64,000 nt of DNA from Bacteroidia bacterium (GTDB taxonomy: Bacteria; Bacteroidota; Bacteroidia; Bacteroidales; Paludibacteraceae). Under the pieces are notes generated by a model. It ran no database searches, was not told the origin of the DNA, and worked only from the letters and a program-made list of their open reading frames with translations. A program made the translations under genes and the position numbers. The stretch lies in assembly GCA_009929375.1 (NCBI GenBank), contig SAAO01000023.1, positions 1 to 64,000 of the forward strand, written 5' to 3'. Numbering within the stretch: the first letter of the stretch is position 1; the number at the start of each line of letters is the position of its first letter. Shown in pieces: positions 26,470-36,015 of the stretch.

Positions 26470-28410
26470 TTAGTATTTACTTACGAGCGTATTCACTTCG
26501 TCGGTTACCAATTGTGCAAAGTCAGCTATCGACATTGAGTTTTGTTCGCCACCGCCCTGACGACGTACAGCTACTTCACCGTTTTCGGCTTCTTTTTCGC
26601 CTACAATCAGCATGTAAGGAATACGTTTCAACTCGTTGTCACGAATTTTACGTCCGATTTTTTCGTTACGGTCGTCAACCTGCACACGCACATCAGCATT
26701 GTTCAGCGTTTTTGCTACTTCGTAAGCATAGTCGTTGAATTTTTCGCTGATAGGCAATACCACTACCTGATCAGGCGTCAACCACAATGGGAATTTTCCG
26801 GCAGTGTGCTCAATAAGTACAGCTACAAAACGTTCCATTGAACCAAACGGTGCACGGTGAATCATTACCGGACGGTGTTTCTGATTGTCATCACCTGTAT
26901 ATTCAAGTTCGAAACGTTCAGGCAAACTGTAATCCACCTGAATAGTTCCCAACTGCCAGCGACGGCCAATGGCATCTTTCACCATAAAGTCGAGTTTTGG
27001 ACCGTAGAATGCAGCTTCGCCAAGCTCAACGCGTGCTTTCAAACCTTTTTCAGCACATGCTTCTACGATGGCAGCTTCTGCTTTTTCCCAGTTTTCGTCC
27101 GAACCAATGTATTTTTCTTTGTTGTTCGGATCGCGCAATGAAATCTGTGCTTCGAAGTTCTCGAATTCTAGAGCCTTGAAAATAATAAATATAATGTCCA
27201 TTACTTTCAGGAATTCATCCTTCACCTGGTCAGGACGGCAGAAAATGTGCGCATCGTCCTGTGTAAAGCTGCGTACACGGGTTAAACCATGAAGCTCACC
27301 ACTTTGTTCGTAGCGATACACTGTACCGAACTCCGCCAAACGAACGGGCAGATCTTTGTACGAGCGTGGTTTGAACTTGTAAATTTCGCAGTGGTGCGGG
27401 CAGTTCATTGGTTTCAACAGGTATTCTTCGCCTTCTTCGGGTGTGTGAATAGGCTGGAATGAGTCTTTACCATATTTAGCGTAGTGACCTGAAGTCACGT
27501 ACAATTGTTTGTTTCCAATATGCGGCGTCATTACCTGCTGATAATCAAAACGGCGTTGGATTTTTTTCAGAAAATCTTCCAGACGCAGACGCAAAGCTGT
27601 TCCGCGTGGCAACCACATAGGCAGTCCTTTGCCCACCATTTCGGAGAACATAAACAATTCAAGTTCACGTCCTATTTTGCGGTGATCACGTTTTTTTGCT
27701 TCTTCAAGCAAAGTAAGGTAATCATCGAGCATTTTCTTTTTAGGAAAAGTGATTCCATATATACGGGTAAGCATTTTGCGCTTTTCATCGCCACGCCAGT
27801 AAGCACCGGCTACGCTGAGCAGTTTAATAGCCTTGATTTCGCCGGTGTGGGGCAGGTGAGGACCACGACAAAGGTCGGTAAAGTTACCCTGCGAATAGAG
27901 CGTAATGGTTCCATCAGCCAGATCGCTGATAAGTTCCACTTTGTATTCGTCACCTTTGGTTTCGAACATTTTAATCGCGTCGGCTTTGCTAATGTTATTA
28001 CGAACAATAGGTTCCTTGCGTGCTGCAAGTTCCTGCATTTTAGCCTCAATAACAGGAAGATCGGCTTCTTTGATTACTGCCGTTCCGGGATCCACATCGT
28101 AGTAGAAACCATTCTCAATAGCCGGACCGATACCGAATTTGATACCCGGATACAACTCCTGGAGTGCTTCGGCCATCAGGTGAGCTGAAGAGTGCCAGTA
28201 TGCATGTTTGGCTTCTTCGTCGTCCCATTTGTGTAATTTGATGGTCGCATCGGTGTCGATAGGGCGTGAGAGGTCCCATATCTGTTCGTTTACTGTGATG
28301 GCCAGCACTTCCTGTGCCAGTCGTGAGCTGATACTTTCAGCTACTTGCAGTCCGGTAGTGCCTTTGGAAAATTCGCGCACCGAACCGTCGGGGAATGTAA
28401 TTTTAATCAT
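26470..28410 (-). CDS. thrS: Threonyl-tRNA synthetase
   Basis: Class II aminoacyl-tRNA synthetase that charges tRNA-Thr. Domains in order: TGS (about 1-62), editing/SAD domain (about 65-230, with HWKWDDE-like linker, [16 protein letters not shown] and LCRGPHLP), class II catalytic core (about 245-535) and anticodon-binding domain (about 540-646). Zinc and active-site segments are present: [37 protein letters not shown] and [14 protein letters not shown]. The 646-residue length is normal. It ends near a terminator that is duplicated on the far side of the higBA module. Confidence 0.97.
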   Translation of the reverse strand: MIKITFPDGSVREFSKGTTGLQVAESISSRLAQEVLAITVNEQIWDLSRPIDTDATIKLHKWDDEEAKHAYWHSSAHLMAEALQELYPGIKFGIGPAIENGFYYDVDPGTAVIKEADLPVIEAKMQELAARKEPIVRNNISKADAIKMFETKGDEYKVELISDLADGTITLYSQGNFTDLCRGPHLPHTGEIKAIKLLSVAGAYWRGDEKRKMLTRIYGITFPKKKMLDDYLTLLEEAKKRDHRKIGRELELFMFSEMVGKGLPMWLPRGTALRLRLEDFLKKIQRRFDYQQVMTPHIGNKQLYVTSGHYAKYGKDSFQPIHTPEEGEEYLLKPMNCPHHCEIYKFKPRSYKDLPVRLAEFGTVYRYEQSGELHGLTRVRSFTQDDAHIFCRPDQVKDEFLKVMDIIFIIFKALEFENFEAQISLRDPNNKEKYIGSDENWEKAEAAIVEACAEKGLKARVELGEAAFYGPKLDFMVKDAIGRRWQLGTIQVDYSLPERFELEYTGDDNQKHRPVMIHRAPFGSMERFVAVLIEHTAGKFPLWLTPDQVVVLPISEKFNDYAYEVAKTLNNADVRVQVDDRNEKIGRKIRDNELKRIPYMLIVGEKEAENGEVAVRRQGGGEQNSMSIADFAQLVTDEVNTLVSKY

Positions 28411-28555
28411 GTTTTTCTGAACCTTACAAATGGTTTTTAAATTTTGAAATGCAAAGATAGAAAAAAAACTCTCCTTTTGTTTTAAGAAGTGATGATTTGT
28501 ATGCTCAATTCAGAAGCTCTTAACCATAAATAAGTTTTCAAAACAGCATCTTATA

Positions 28556-28585
28556 TTGAATTCAGAAGAAAATTATGTATTTTTG
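28556..28585 (+). promoter_or_regulatory. Promoter of tatA
   Basis: TTG at 28556-28558 and TATTTTTG at 28578-28585 (TAnnTTTG) are separated by 19 bp, which is the best -33/-7 pair seen in the window. The start codon follows 40 bp downstream. Confidence 0.6.
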
Positions 28586-28625
28586 TAACTCAAAACTATT
28601 TTCAAATAAAGTAATCATTAATACT

Positions 28626-28820
28626 ATGCATCCAAACATTATTCTTTTCTCACTCGGTATGCCCGAGATTATTCTGATAGCACTGGCTATACTTCTTATT
28701 TTTGGCGGAAAAAAAATTCCTGAACTTATGCGCGGACTTGGTAAAGGTGTAAGTGAATTTAAGAAGGGTGTAAAAGACGTTGAGAACGAAATTACAAAAG
28801 ATCCTACTGAAGAAAGATAA
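28626..28820 (+). CDS. tatA: Twin-arginine translocase subunit TatA/E
   Basis: A 64-residue single-helix membrane protein of the Tat export pathway. The N-terminal transmembrane helix (PEIILIALAILLIFG, about 13-27) is followed by the hinge and amphipathic helix GKKIPELMRGLGKGVSEFKKGVKDVENE, with the conserved basic/glycine pattern, and a short charged tail. A longer reading from 28575 would overlap the promoter box and add 17 unrelated residues, so the ATG at 28626 is chosen. TatC is not in the window. Confidence 0.9.
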   Translation: MHPNIILFSLGMPEIILIALAILLIFGGKKIPELMRGLGKGVSEFKKGVKDVENEITKDPTEER

Positions 28821-28878
28821 AACTGTGATTGGTTCGTGATTGTTTTAATCTTCGAATTCATGATTTGAATATTTAAAG

Positions 28879-28898
28879 GCCAGACTGTTTAGTCTGGC
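28879..28898 (+). terminator. Hairpin after tatA
   Basis: Perfect 8-bp stem GCCAGACT-GTTT-AGTCTGGC, 58 bp past tatA. Only a weak T-run follows, so terminator function is moderately likely. Confidence 0.5.
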
Positions 28899-29005
28899 TT
28901 GCAATTTTCTGATAGTTGAATTTTTATTTATGATAATCATAACCAACAGCAAATCAGTGCAAAATACCATATACGTAAAGCAAAATACGAAACACTAAAT
29001 ATTCA

Positions 29006-29896
29006 ATGAAGAAAACCAAAGCGCCCGGCGAAACCACACTCAGGGTAAATGAACCAGCCGAACTAATGCAGTTCCTACTTGCTAAAATGGGTGGTATGAG
29101 TCGCAATTCCGTCAAATCGCTTTTGTCGCACCGTCAGGTTATGGTCAATGGTAAGGTGACCACGCTTTTTAATACGGCTCTAAAAGCCGGAGATACAGTG
29201 TTGATAAGCAGTGCTCGGGGAAATATTGAACTTACACATCCGAAGCTTAAAGTTATTTTCGAAGATCAGTATCTGATTGTTGTTGAAAAAAAAGAAGGTC
29301 TCCTGACTGTAACCACAGGTAAATCTGACGAAACAACGGCGTTCTCTATTCTGAAAAACTATGTAAAAAAAGCGTCGCCTCAGAATCGTATTTATGTAGT
29401 GCATCGTCTTGACCGCGAAACCTCAGGCGTGATAATGTTTGCCAAAACCCGCGAAATTCAGCTTGCACTTCAGGAAAACTGGCATCGTGTAATCACCCGT
29501 CGCGTATATGTGGCTTTGGTCGAAGGAAAGGTTGAAAAACCTGAAGATACCATAGTAACATGGCTTACCGAAAACGAAAAGTCTCTCAAAATACACTCCA
29601 GTAAAGTGGATAACGGAGGACAGCAGGCTGTGACGCATTACCGAACCATCAAAACCAATGATAAGTTTTCGCTGCTTGAAGTAGAACTTGAAACCGGACG
29701 AAAAAATCAGATTCGCGTACACATGCAGGATATCGGACATCCTATTGTGGGCGATAAGAAATATGGTTCTGAAGTTTCGCCTATTGGCCGGGTTGGCTTA
29801 CACGCTCGTGTTTTAGCTTTTATTCACCCTATGTCTCTCGAAAACGTAACTTTCGAAACCCATGTGCCTAAAACATTTACATCGGTGTTTCGCTAA
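29006..29896 (+). CDS. RluA-family 23S rRNA/tRNA pseudouridine synthase
   Basis: A 296-residue enzyme that isomerises uridine to pseudouridine in rRNA or tRNA. An N-terminal S4 RNA-binding region (about 15-70: MGGMSRNSVKSLLSHRQVMVNG) precedes the catalytic domain (about 80-285). The active-site motif VVHRLDRETSGVIMFAK (about 129-145) contains the catalytic Asp, and RVYVALVEGKVEKPEDTI and TGRKNQIRVHMQDIGHPIVGDKKYG follow as in the family. Which site it modifies (RluC, RluD or other) cannot be said. It is a single gene with a terminator close behind. Confidence 0.92.
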   Translation: MKKTKAPGETTLRVNEPAELMQFLLAKMGGMSRNSVKSLLSHRQVMVNGKVTTLFNTALKAGDTVLISSARGNIELTHPKLKVIFEDQYLIVVEKKEGLLTVTTGKSDETTAFSILKNYVKKASPQNRIYVVHRLDRETSGVIMFAKTREIQLALQENWHRVITRRVYVALVEGKVEKPEDTIVTWLTENEKSLKIHSSKVDNGGQQAVTHYRTIKTNDKFSLLEVELETGRKNQIRVHMQDIGHPIVGDKKYGSEVSPIGRVGLHARVLAFIHPMSLENVTFETHVPKTFTSVFR

Positions 29897-29919
29897 ATAT
29901 ACTGACGTGTTTTTATTTT

Positions 29920-29951
29920 AAAAGGCTGAGAATGAATATTCTCAGCCTTTT
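29920..29951 (+). terminator. Terminator of the pseudouridine synthase gene
   Basis: Perfect 14-bp stem (AAAAGGCTGAGAAT at 29920-29933 with its complement at 29938-29951), 4-nt loop, T-rich flank. Confidence 0.85.
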
Positions 29952-30019
29952 CTTTTGCCTTATAAATAAAAATTAAAAAAAATAATAATGATTTTAATCT
30001 GTTATTAAATAACATTGTT

Positions 30020-30027
30020 TATATTTG
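30020..30027 (+). promoter_or_regulatory. -7 promoter box of the DUF3857 pair
   Basis: TATATTTG fits TAnnTTTG, 52 bp before the chosen start codon at 30080. The position argues against the longer reading from 30041. Confidence 0.5.
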
Positions 30028-30079
30028 TAGCATTCTTTCAATGAATGCTGAAAAATACTATTTTAAAAAATCAAATAAT

Positions 30080-32062
30080 ATGAAACATGTTTTGATAACT
30101 GTATTGTTGCTTCATATGGTGTTAGCAACAGCTTTTTCTCAGGATTTAAGCCGTAAATATGGAAAAATTACAAAGTATGAACTCGAAATGAAAAGCTACG
30201 AACAGGATACCTCGGCAGTGGCTGTGGTACTTTACGAAACCGGTTACACAGGTTTCGATCTTATTAACGGACAGTTTCAGCTTTATTCGGATATCAAACA
30301 GAAAATCAAAATTCTGAAACAGGATGGTGTTGATATGGCCACCTATAATCTGGATTATTATGACAAGGGTTATGGCAATCGCGAATCAATTTCGGAGATC
30401 GAAGCTATTGCTTATAATTTAGAAAATGATAAGATTGTAAAATCGAAGATTGAACGCAAATACATTTTTGAAGAAGCACTGGGAAAAGATTACAAACGTA
30501 TAAAATTTTCGGTACCTAATGTAAAGGTCGGAAGTGTGGTGGAAATAAAATACCGCAAAAAATCAGATCTTGTTTACAGCATTGACAGATGGATGTTCCA
30601 GACTCACATCCCCGTAGTTCATAGTTCGTATCAGGTGCGTATCCCCGAATATTTCCTGTTTAATGTAGGAATGACCGGTTACGAAACAATTGATTTAAAA
30701 GAAACTGTCGAAAACCAGACTTTCACTCTTTCGGTATCGGGCACCACTTCCTCCATCACATGTAATGCACGCGATCTTCGTTTTACTGCTGAGAATCTTC
30801 CGGCAATGAAAGATGAATCTTATGTCTGGTGTGCCGACGATTACTTAAGTTCAGCCACATTCGAACTGAAAGCAACCAATTTTCCTTATGAGTTTTACAA
30901 ACCCTATTCTCAAACATGGGAAGATCTGGAGAAAACTCTGCATACAGAAACTGATTTCGGAGAAAATCTGAAAATGTCTAATCCATTTAAAGCTGAAATA
31001 AAACAGCTTGTGGCAGGTGCAAAAGATAACAAAGAAAAGGTTGAGAAAATCTATGAGTTTGTAAAGTCGAAAATCCGCTGGGACGAAAAATACAGTTTCT
31101 GGGGAAATAATGCCCGCGATGCAGTCAAAAGCGGCATTGGCAATAACGGGCAAATCAATATGGTATTGCTCAGTGCGCTGAAAGATGCAGATATTCCGGC
31201 TTATCCGGTTTTGCTGAGCAGGCGTTCGTTGGGCAGACTTCCATATACTTTCCCTTCGCTCGAAAAACTAAATACTTTTGTAGTGGCAGCTTCTATTGGC
31301 AATGGAAAAGTTTGTTACCTCGATGGCTCAACTGAGTATGGTGGCCTGAATGTACTACCTTCCGACTTTTTGGTGGACAGAGCCCGTGTGATGTGCGATA
31401 CAGTGTCTGAAAAATGGGTTGATCTGACAGGGATTGCAAAAAATCAGGAAATTATGGTGGTTAGTGCAACACTCGACAACAATGCTAAAATCACTTCAAA
31501 GCTAAACAGAGTATTTACAGGGCAGTGCGCGCTGGATTACTACACCGACTTTAAGGATGCTAAGGATTCGGCTACCTATGTTGAAAATTTTGCAACCGAA
31601 AACAAACTTGATGTAAACGCTTTTAAAGTAGGGCTTAACGAATCGTTGTCAGGCATGGTGAAAGAGGAGCTTGAGTTTACCAAACAGTATGATATGGCCG
31701 GTGACATGATTTATCTGAATCCGATGATTTTTACCCATTTGGAAACAAATTACTTTACTCAGTCGGAACGAAAATTACCTGTCGAATTCAAATATCCCTA
31801 CACTTTTTTACTTATTTCGAATATTACCATACCTGAGAATTTTGAGGTAGCCGAACTTCCGCAGTCGATGAAGTTTTCGTTAAACGATAAATGTAGAGTA
31901 ACGTACATTGCTCAGCGCAGTGAAAATAAGATAACGCTCAATTATCGCTTTGATTTCAATCAGATTATTTTTGCAAATACCGATTATCAGAAAATCAGAG
32001 AATATTTTGCAGCCATAGTAAATAAAAATCAGGAAATGCTTGTTCTGAAAGTTAAGAAATAA
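30080..32062 (+). CDS. DUF3857/transglutaminase-like protein lacking the catalytic Cys
   Basis: A 660-residue exported protein. The signal peptide (MKHVLITVLLLHMVLATAFSQ) supports the ATG at 30080 over 30041. The DUF3857 region lies in about 50-290 (with KSKIERKYIFEEALGKDYKRIKF), then a transglutaminase-like fold at about 300-420 (KVEKIYEFVKSKIRW), then a beta-rich DUF3858-like tail. In the active-site helix the usual G-D-C-K is replaced by G-N-N-G (residues 354-357), so the nucleophilic Cys becomes Asn356 and it is probably not an active transglutaminase or peptidase. It lies 2 bp before a paralogue that keeps the Cys; the two likely form one operon and may act together. Confidence 0.85.
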   Translation: MKHVLITVLLLHMVLATAFSQDLSRKYGKITKYELEMKSYEQDTSAVAVVLYETGYTGFDLINGQFQLYSDIKQKIKILKQDGVDMATYNLDYYDKGYGNRESISEIEAIAYNLENDKIVKSKIERKYIFEEALGKDYKRIKFSVPNVKVGSVVEIKYRKKSDLVYSIDRWMFQTHIPVVHSSYQVRIPEYFLFNVGMTGYETIDLKETVENQTFTLSVSGTTSSITCNARDLRFTAENLPAMKDESYVWCADDYLSSATFELKATNFPYEFYKPYSQTWEDLEKTLHTETDFGENLKMSNPFKAEIKQLVAGAKDNKEKVEKIYEFVKSKIRWDEKYSFWGNNARDAVKSGIGNNGQINMVLLSALKDADIPAYPVLLSRRSLGRLPYTFPSLEKLNTFVVAASIGNGKVCYLDGSTEYGGLNVLPSDFLVDRARVMCDTVSEKWVDLTGIAKNQEIMVVSATLDNNAKITSKLNRVFTGQCALDYYTDFKDAKDSATYVENFATENKLDVNAFKVGLNESLSGMVKEELEFTKQYDMAGDMIYLNPMIFTHLETNYFTQSERKLPVEFKYPYTFLLISNITIPENFEVAELPQSMKFSLNDKCRVTYIAQRSENKITLNYRFDFNQIIFANTDYQKIREYFAAIVNKNQEMLVLKVKK

Positions 32063-32064
32063 AT

Positions 32065-33978
32065 ATGAAAAGATATTTTTTAATAGGAATTGCTTTGTCG
32101 GTTAATGTGCTTCTGTTTGCAGCAAAACCCGACCCTGCATTATTGGTTAGTTTGATACCCGATTCCTTAAAAACGAATGCCTATGCTGTGTTGCGTTCTC
32201 AGATTGTTGAATTCGATATGGAGTCCGAAACTTCAGCGGTTCAGAATGTGACTCAAACCATTACTGTGCTCGATAAAAAAGGCAATGATATGGCAGGATT
32301 TCGATATCCGGCTGATAAGTTTCGTCGCCTGAAGAGTTTTTCGGCAAAACTGTTTGATGCTAACGGAAATGAGATTGATAAGTTTAAACTCAGCGATGTA
32401 AAAGCCACCGAGTGGTCTGATGCCTACACGCTTGCCCAGGATGTGAATTATCATTATTTCGATTGTGCAAGTCCTGTTTATCCATACACCATAAAGTATG
32501 AGTATTCTATAGAATATAAAAACGGGATCATTGTTTTTCCGGGTTTCTTTCCGCAGGATACCTACAACCTTTCGGTGGAGAATGCCGAATACCGGTTGCG
32601 TTTACCTGAAGGGTGCGAATATCAGAATAAGACACATAATTTAACTTCGGAGCCACAAAAGAGCAGCGATCCCAAGGATAAAACCCTACTGTGGAAGGTC
32701 GCTAATCTGAAAGCGCTCGAACACGAATCATATGCAGGACAGATTACTGAAATTGCGCCGCTCATGTTTATTCGTCCGGTTAGTTTTAGTTACGATGGTG
32801 TAAAAGGTCGCATTTCGGACTGGAATGATATGGGAGTCTGGATTTTTTCTTTACTGAAAAGCCGCGATGAATTGCCTGAAGATGCAAAAAACAAGATACG
32901 CGATCTGGTGAAAGATGCTCAGTCCGATCGTGAAAAGGTGAAGATTCTGTACGATCATCTGGGCAATACCACACGTTATGTCAGCATTCAGTTGGGTATA
33001 GGCGGATATCAGCCTATGTCAGCAGCCGAAGTGCATAAAACAGGTTTTGGCGATTGTAAAGCGCTGACAAATTACATGAAAGCAATGTTGAGCGTGGCAG
33101 GCATTCCTTCGGTTTATACAGTAATAAGGCTAGATGCAGCCAACAAAACCATATATCCCGATTTTGCTAATTTCAATCAAATGAACCATGTGGTTTTACA
33201 GGTACCACTTCCCGGCGATACTTTATGGCTCGAATGTACAAACCCGCGCACTCCTTTCGGATTTGTACACAATGGTATTTCGGGTCACGATGCGCTTTTG
33301 ATTACTGAAAACGGCGGTCGCATTGTCCGTACCACCGGGTATGCCGACAGGCAGAATCTGGAATCCTATAATGCCGTAGTAAAGTTAACTGCTGAAGGTA
33401 GTGCCAAAGTAACAACACAGAAAACCTGTCGGTACAGGATTTTCGATATGTACGATGATTTTTCAACCACCAAACCTGCCGAACAGAACGATTTGTTACG
33501 GGAAGGGATTAAACTGGCTCATGCTACTGTTTCGGGAATAAACTTCAGGGAAGAGAAAACGGCTGATCCGGTTCTTGATATCAATTTTGTGTGGGATACA
33601 AACAACTTTGGCACGCGTACAGGCACGCGATTGTTTGTGCCTGTAAATCCATTCCGAAACGGATTTAGTAGTTTGAAGAAGAATAACCGCACACGTAATA
33701 TTAAAATTTACAACGGATATTACGATGCCGATACCATTGAACTGCAAATTCCCGAAGGCTACGAAATTGAATCAGTTCCTGCAAACGTACAATTAGTAAC
33801 TGATTTTGGTACATACGAACTTAAGCTGGATATAAAAGAAGCCAAAATACTTATAAACAATCAACTGTTTATAAAAGCAGGCGACTGGGATGTGTCCTTA
33901 TATCCTTCGTTTGTGGAGTTTCTAACCAAAGTGACAGATTTTTACAGCTCAAAAATTGTATTGCGCAAAAAAGTATAA
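32065..33978 (+). CDS. DUF3857/transglutaminase-like protein with intact Cys
   Basis: A 637-residue paralogue of the preceding gene. A signal peptide (about 1-19) is followed by DUF3857 (about 40-265, with KSFSAKLFDANGNEIDKFK) and a transglutaminase core (about 285-400). Catalytic Cys331 lies in TGFGDCKALTNYM and His375 in NQMNHVVLQ; the third position is Glu in LWLECTNP rather than the more usual Asp. A C-terminal beta domain completes the chain. These exported proteins may cross-link or cleave periplasmic substrates, but no substrate is known. The terminator of the pair lies inside the convergent NUDIX gene. Confidence 0.87.
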   Translation: MKRYFLIGIALSVNVLLFAAKPDPALLVSLIPDSLKTNAYAVLRSQIVEFDMESETSAVQNVTQTITVLDKKGNDMAGFRYPADKFRRLKSFSAKLFDANGNEIDKFKLSDVKATEWSDAYTLAQDVNYHYFDCASPVYPYTIKYEYSIEYKNGIIVFPGFFPQDTYNLSVENAEYRLRLPEGCEYQNKTHNLTSEPQKSSDPKDKTLLWKVANLKALEHESYAGQITEIAPLMFIRPVSFSYDGVKGRISDWNDMGVWIFSLLKSRDELPEDAKNKIRDLVKDAQSDREKVKILYDHLGNTTRYVSIQLGIGGYQPMSAAEVHKTGFGDCKALTNYMKAMLSVAGIPSVYTVIRLDAANKTIYPDFANFNQMNHVVLQVPLPGDTLWLECTNPRTPFGFVHNGISGHDALLITENGGRIVRTTGYADRQNLESYNAVVKLTAEGSAKVTTQKTCRYRIFDMYDDFSTTKPAEQNDLLREGIKLAHATVSGINFREEKTADPVLDINFVWDTNNFGTRTGTRLFVPVNPFRNGFSSLKKNNRTRNIKIYNGYYDADTIELQIPEGYEIESVPANVQLVTDFGTYELKLDIKEAKILINNQLFIKAGDWDVSLYPSFVEFLTKVTDFYSSKIVLRKKV

Positions 33979-33996
33979 TGTTCTATTTCTTCACTA

Positions 33997-34536
33997 TCAC
34001 GTTTCTCCGAAAACCTGCTGTCTGTTAATAGGTAGCAGGTTTTCTTTTTCAAGTCGGGAAAACTCACTTTCGAAGTTAGGTGTGAAAATGCCTTTTCCCA
34101 TAGCTTTGGTAATTTCTTCGAATGTCCAGAATCTGCTTTCAGAAATTTCTCCCGGGTCAGGATTAATCTCGCCATCGTATACGGTATAAAAACTGTTTAC
34201 AAGTTCGCACTCCACATCCGAAGTAAATTTATATCGCAGCATAAACACCGGTTCAAAGTTCACTATTCCCAGTTCCTCACGCACTTCACGCAGCAAAGCC
34301 TGTTCTACTGTTTCGCCAAAATCCACATGCCCACCTACCGAAGTATCCCACTTTCCGGGCTGTACATCCTTGTTTTCGGCTCGTTTTTGCAGATAAAGCG
34401 CACCTGCACTGTTCAATACATGCAAATGCACCACAGGATGCAGCACAAAACTACCTGAATGACAATAAGCTCTGCTTTCGCGACCAATTACTTCGCCCGT
34501 TTCAGTCACTATGGGGAAAAATTCGGTGTGAGACAT
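33997..34536 (-). CDS. NUDIX hydrolase
   Basis: A 179-residue protein of the isopentenyl-diphosphate-isomerase-like NUDIX group. The Nudix box runs from Gly69 to Ile91 (GGHVDFGETVEQALLREV then REELGI) and keeps all metal-binding Glu residues, so it should hydrolyse a nucleoside-diphosphate-linked substrate. The N-terminus (EFFPIVTETGEVIGRESRAYCH ... HPVVHLHVLNS) matches YfcD-like relatives. It converges with the DUF3857 pair with only an 18-bp gap, and its last codons contain that operon's terminator hairpin. Confidence 0.88.
   Translation of the reverse strand: MSHTEFFPIVTETGEVIGRESRAYCHSGSFVLHPVVHLHVLNSAGALYLQKRAENKDVQPGKWDTSVGGHVDFGETVEQALLREVREELGIVNFEPVFMLRYKFTSDVECELVNSFYTVYDGEINPDPGEISESRFWTFEEITKAMGKGIFTPNFESEFSRLEKENLLPINRQQVFGET
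34009..34044 (+). terminator. Terminator embedded in the NUDIX gene end
   Basis: Perfect 11-bp stem (GAAAACCTGCT at 34009-34019 with AGCAGGTTTTC at 34034-34044), 14-nt loop, followed by TTTTTC on the plus strand. It therefore ends the DUF3857 operon while being coding sequence on the other strand. Confidence 0.7.
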
Positions 34537-34676
34537 AGATAATGGGAGATTTATAATTATGGCACAAAGTTATTAAACATGTGTAAAACTCCAAAACTAT
34601 GTTTTTTGCAAATTGATATATTGTCATTTATATTCCGATAATGCATCTTTACTGTGCGTTATTTTATAATATACTC

Positions 34677-35016
34677 AACTTTCGCAAGCTCTGATAAGGG
34701 GGCTTCCGCCCCAAACCCCGACTTACTTTTTGTCTTGATACAAAAAGTAAGCAAAAACTTAATAAATTGAAAGCACTACGCTCAGCAATATCAAAATTTA
34801 TTTTGTATTGCATTCACTTAAACGTGCTTTTCAAGACTTCGCGCGTCCAAGAGCGGCATCGCTTTGTGTAAGTTTGCTTTTTCAACTCAAGTGAAAAAAT
34901 CAAAGGTTTGCAGAAGATATAAATACAAATGAACAGTATTCCGTAAGCCTCTAATTGTTAGCGGTATTGAAATTACTAATAATTATCAATCAAGTGTTTA
35001 ACAGTTTGCGAAAGTT
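34677..35016. repeat. Repeat-like segment bounded by inverted repeats
   Basis: AACTTTCGCAA at 34677-34687 and its exact complement TTGCGAAAGTT at 35006-35016 bound a 340-bp stretch. Inside is a perfect 12-bp hairpin (CTTACTTTTTGT at 34722-34733 with ACAAAAAGTAAG at 34740-34751) and G/C-rich runs. No gene is supported. I recall similar CTTACTTTTTGT-type hairpins between genes of other Bacteroidota, so this may be a dispersed element or its remnant. The rest of 34537-34676 and 35017-35140 shows nothing. Confidence 0.45.
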
Positions 35017-35143
35017 CAATCACTTACCTTTAAACTATTCACATATAATTTACACAATTCAATCCACATTTCAACACTCCTCCCCTTTCCCTATATCATG
35101 TTTTTCGGCAAACAGGCAGCAGAGTACAGGCAGGAAATGCTCA

Positions 35144-35556
35144 CGACGACCGTTGATGGAGCTTCGGGACAGGTGGGAAGTGCTGATGACGACCGTTGAT
35201 GGTGCTTCGGTGCAGGTGGGAAGTGCTGACGACGACCGTTGATGGTACTTCTGGACAGGTTGGAAGTGCTGACGACGACCGATGATGGTGCTTCGGGACA
35301 GGTGGGAAGTGCTGACGACGACCGTTGATGGACCTCGGGAGCAGGTGGGAAATGCTGACGACGACCGTTGATGGTGCTTCGGGGCAGGCGGGAAGTGCTG
35401 ACGACGATCGTTGATGGACCTCAGGGACAGGTGGGAAGTGCTGGCGACGACCGTTGATGGTGCTTCGGGACAGGTCGGAAGTGCTGACGACGACCGACGA
35501 TGGTGCTTCGGGACAGGCCGGAAGTGCTGACGACGATCGTTGATGGTGCTTCGGGA
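35144..35556. repeat. 43-bp tandem repeat array, ten units
   Basis: Ten units at an exact 43-bp period: the same position of successive units falls at 35151, 35194, 35237, 35280, 35323, 35366, 35409, 35452, 35495 and 35538. Consensus parts are GACGACGACCGTTGATGG, TGCTTCGGGACAG and GTGGGAAGTGCT. Units differ by scattered substitutions but no indels. Because 43 is not a multiple of three, each unit is read in a different frame, and short open frames here are interrupted, so it is not a coding repeat. There are no unique spacers, so it is not a CRISPR array. The array is more G/C-rich than its flanks. Confidence 0.9.
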
Positions 35557-35629
35557 GAAATTATTTTACGCAAACAACTATGCAGTGAGCAGACCTCTGA
35601 AATTATTTTACGCAAACAACTATGCAGTG
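35557..35629. repeat. Second tandem repeat, two 42-bp copies
   Basis: A 31-bp block (GAAATTATTTTACGCAAACA, then ACTATGCAGTG) occurs at 35557-35587 and 35599-35629, 42 bp apart, directly after the last 43-bp unit. The sequence is unrelated to the first array but the period is nearly the same. Confidence 0.8.
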
Positions 35630-35822
35630 TTCAGACATGTAAAATTCAATTGAAGCAAACACTGATGCATAATGTGTGTGCCAAAACTGATATGTGTTTT
35701 TATAAACTGATATAATGTGTTTTTATTGACATAAATTAGATATTAGAAATTCAAAGTGACTAAATATTACAGGAATATTTACATTTGATTCCGTTTTTCG
35801 AGGTTGATTAAAAGGTTTGTTG

Positions 35823-35830
35823 TATCTTTG
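35823..35830 (+). promoter_or_regulatory. Promoter box of the polysaccharide locus
   Basis: TATCTTTG fits TAnnTTTG, with TTG at 35804-35806 as a possible -33 element (16-bp spacing). It predicts a leader of about 180 nt before the flippase gene. No UpxY/UpxZ-type antiterminator gene lies at the head of this locus. Confidence 0.55.
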
Positions 35831-36015
35831 CGGGGCGAGAAAGAGTGTTTTTGATTTACACGAGTAGCTTGATTTTTAGTTTTGATGTATAAATTAGATT
35901 TATATTTAAATATTGATATATTGCTCCTCTTTTGTTGTGAAAATGTTAATGCAATTCGTTTTGTAGAATTATTTATAAAGCCACCTGTTTGTTCATATAA
36001 TTTTAATCATATAAG

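Noticed and set aside
35144-35556. CRISPR array
   Set aside because: Units are contiguous with no unique spacers and no cas genes are present.
34955-35715. Short ORFs of 64-95 residues across the tandem array
   Set aside because: The 43-bp unit shifts frame each copy, so these frames are chance readings through a non-coding repeat.
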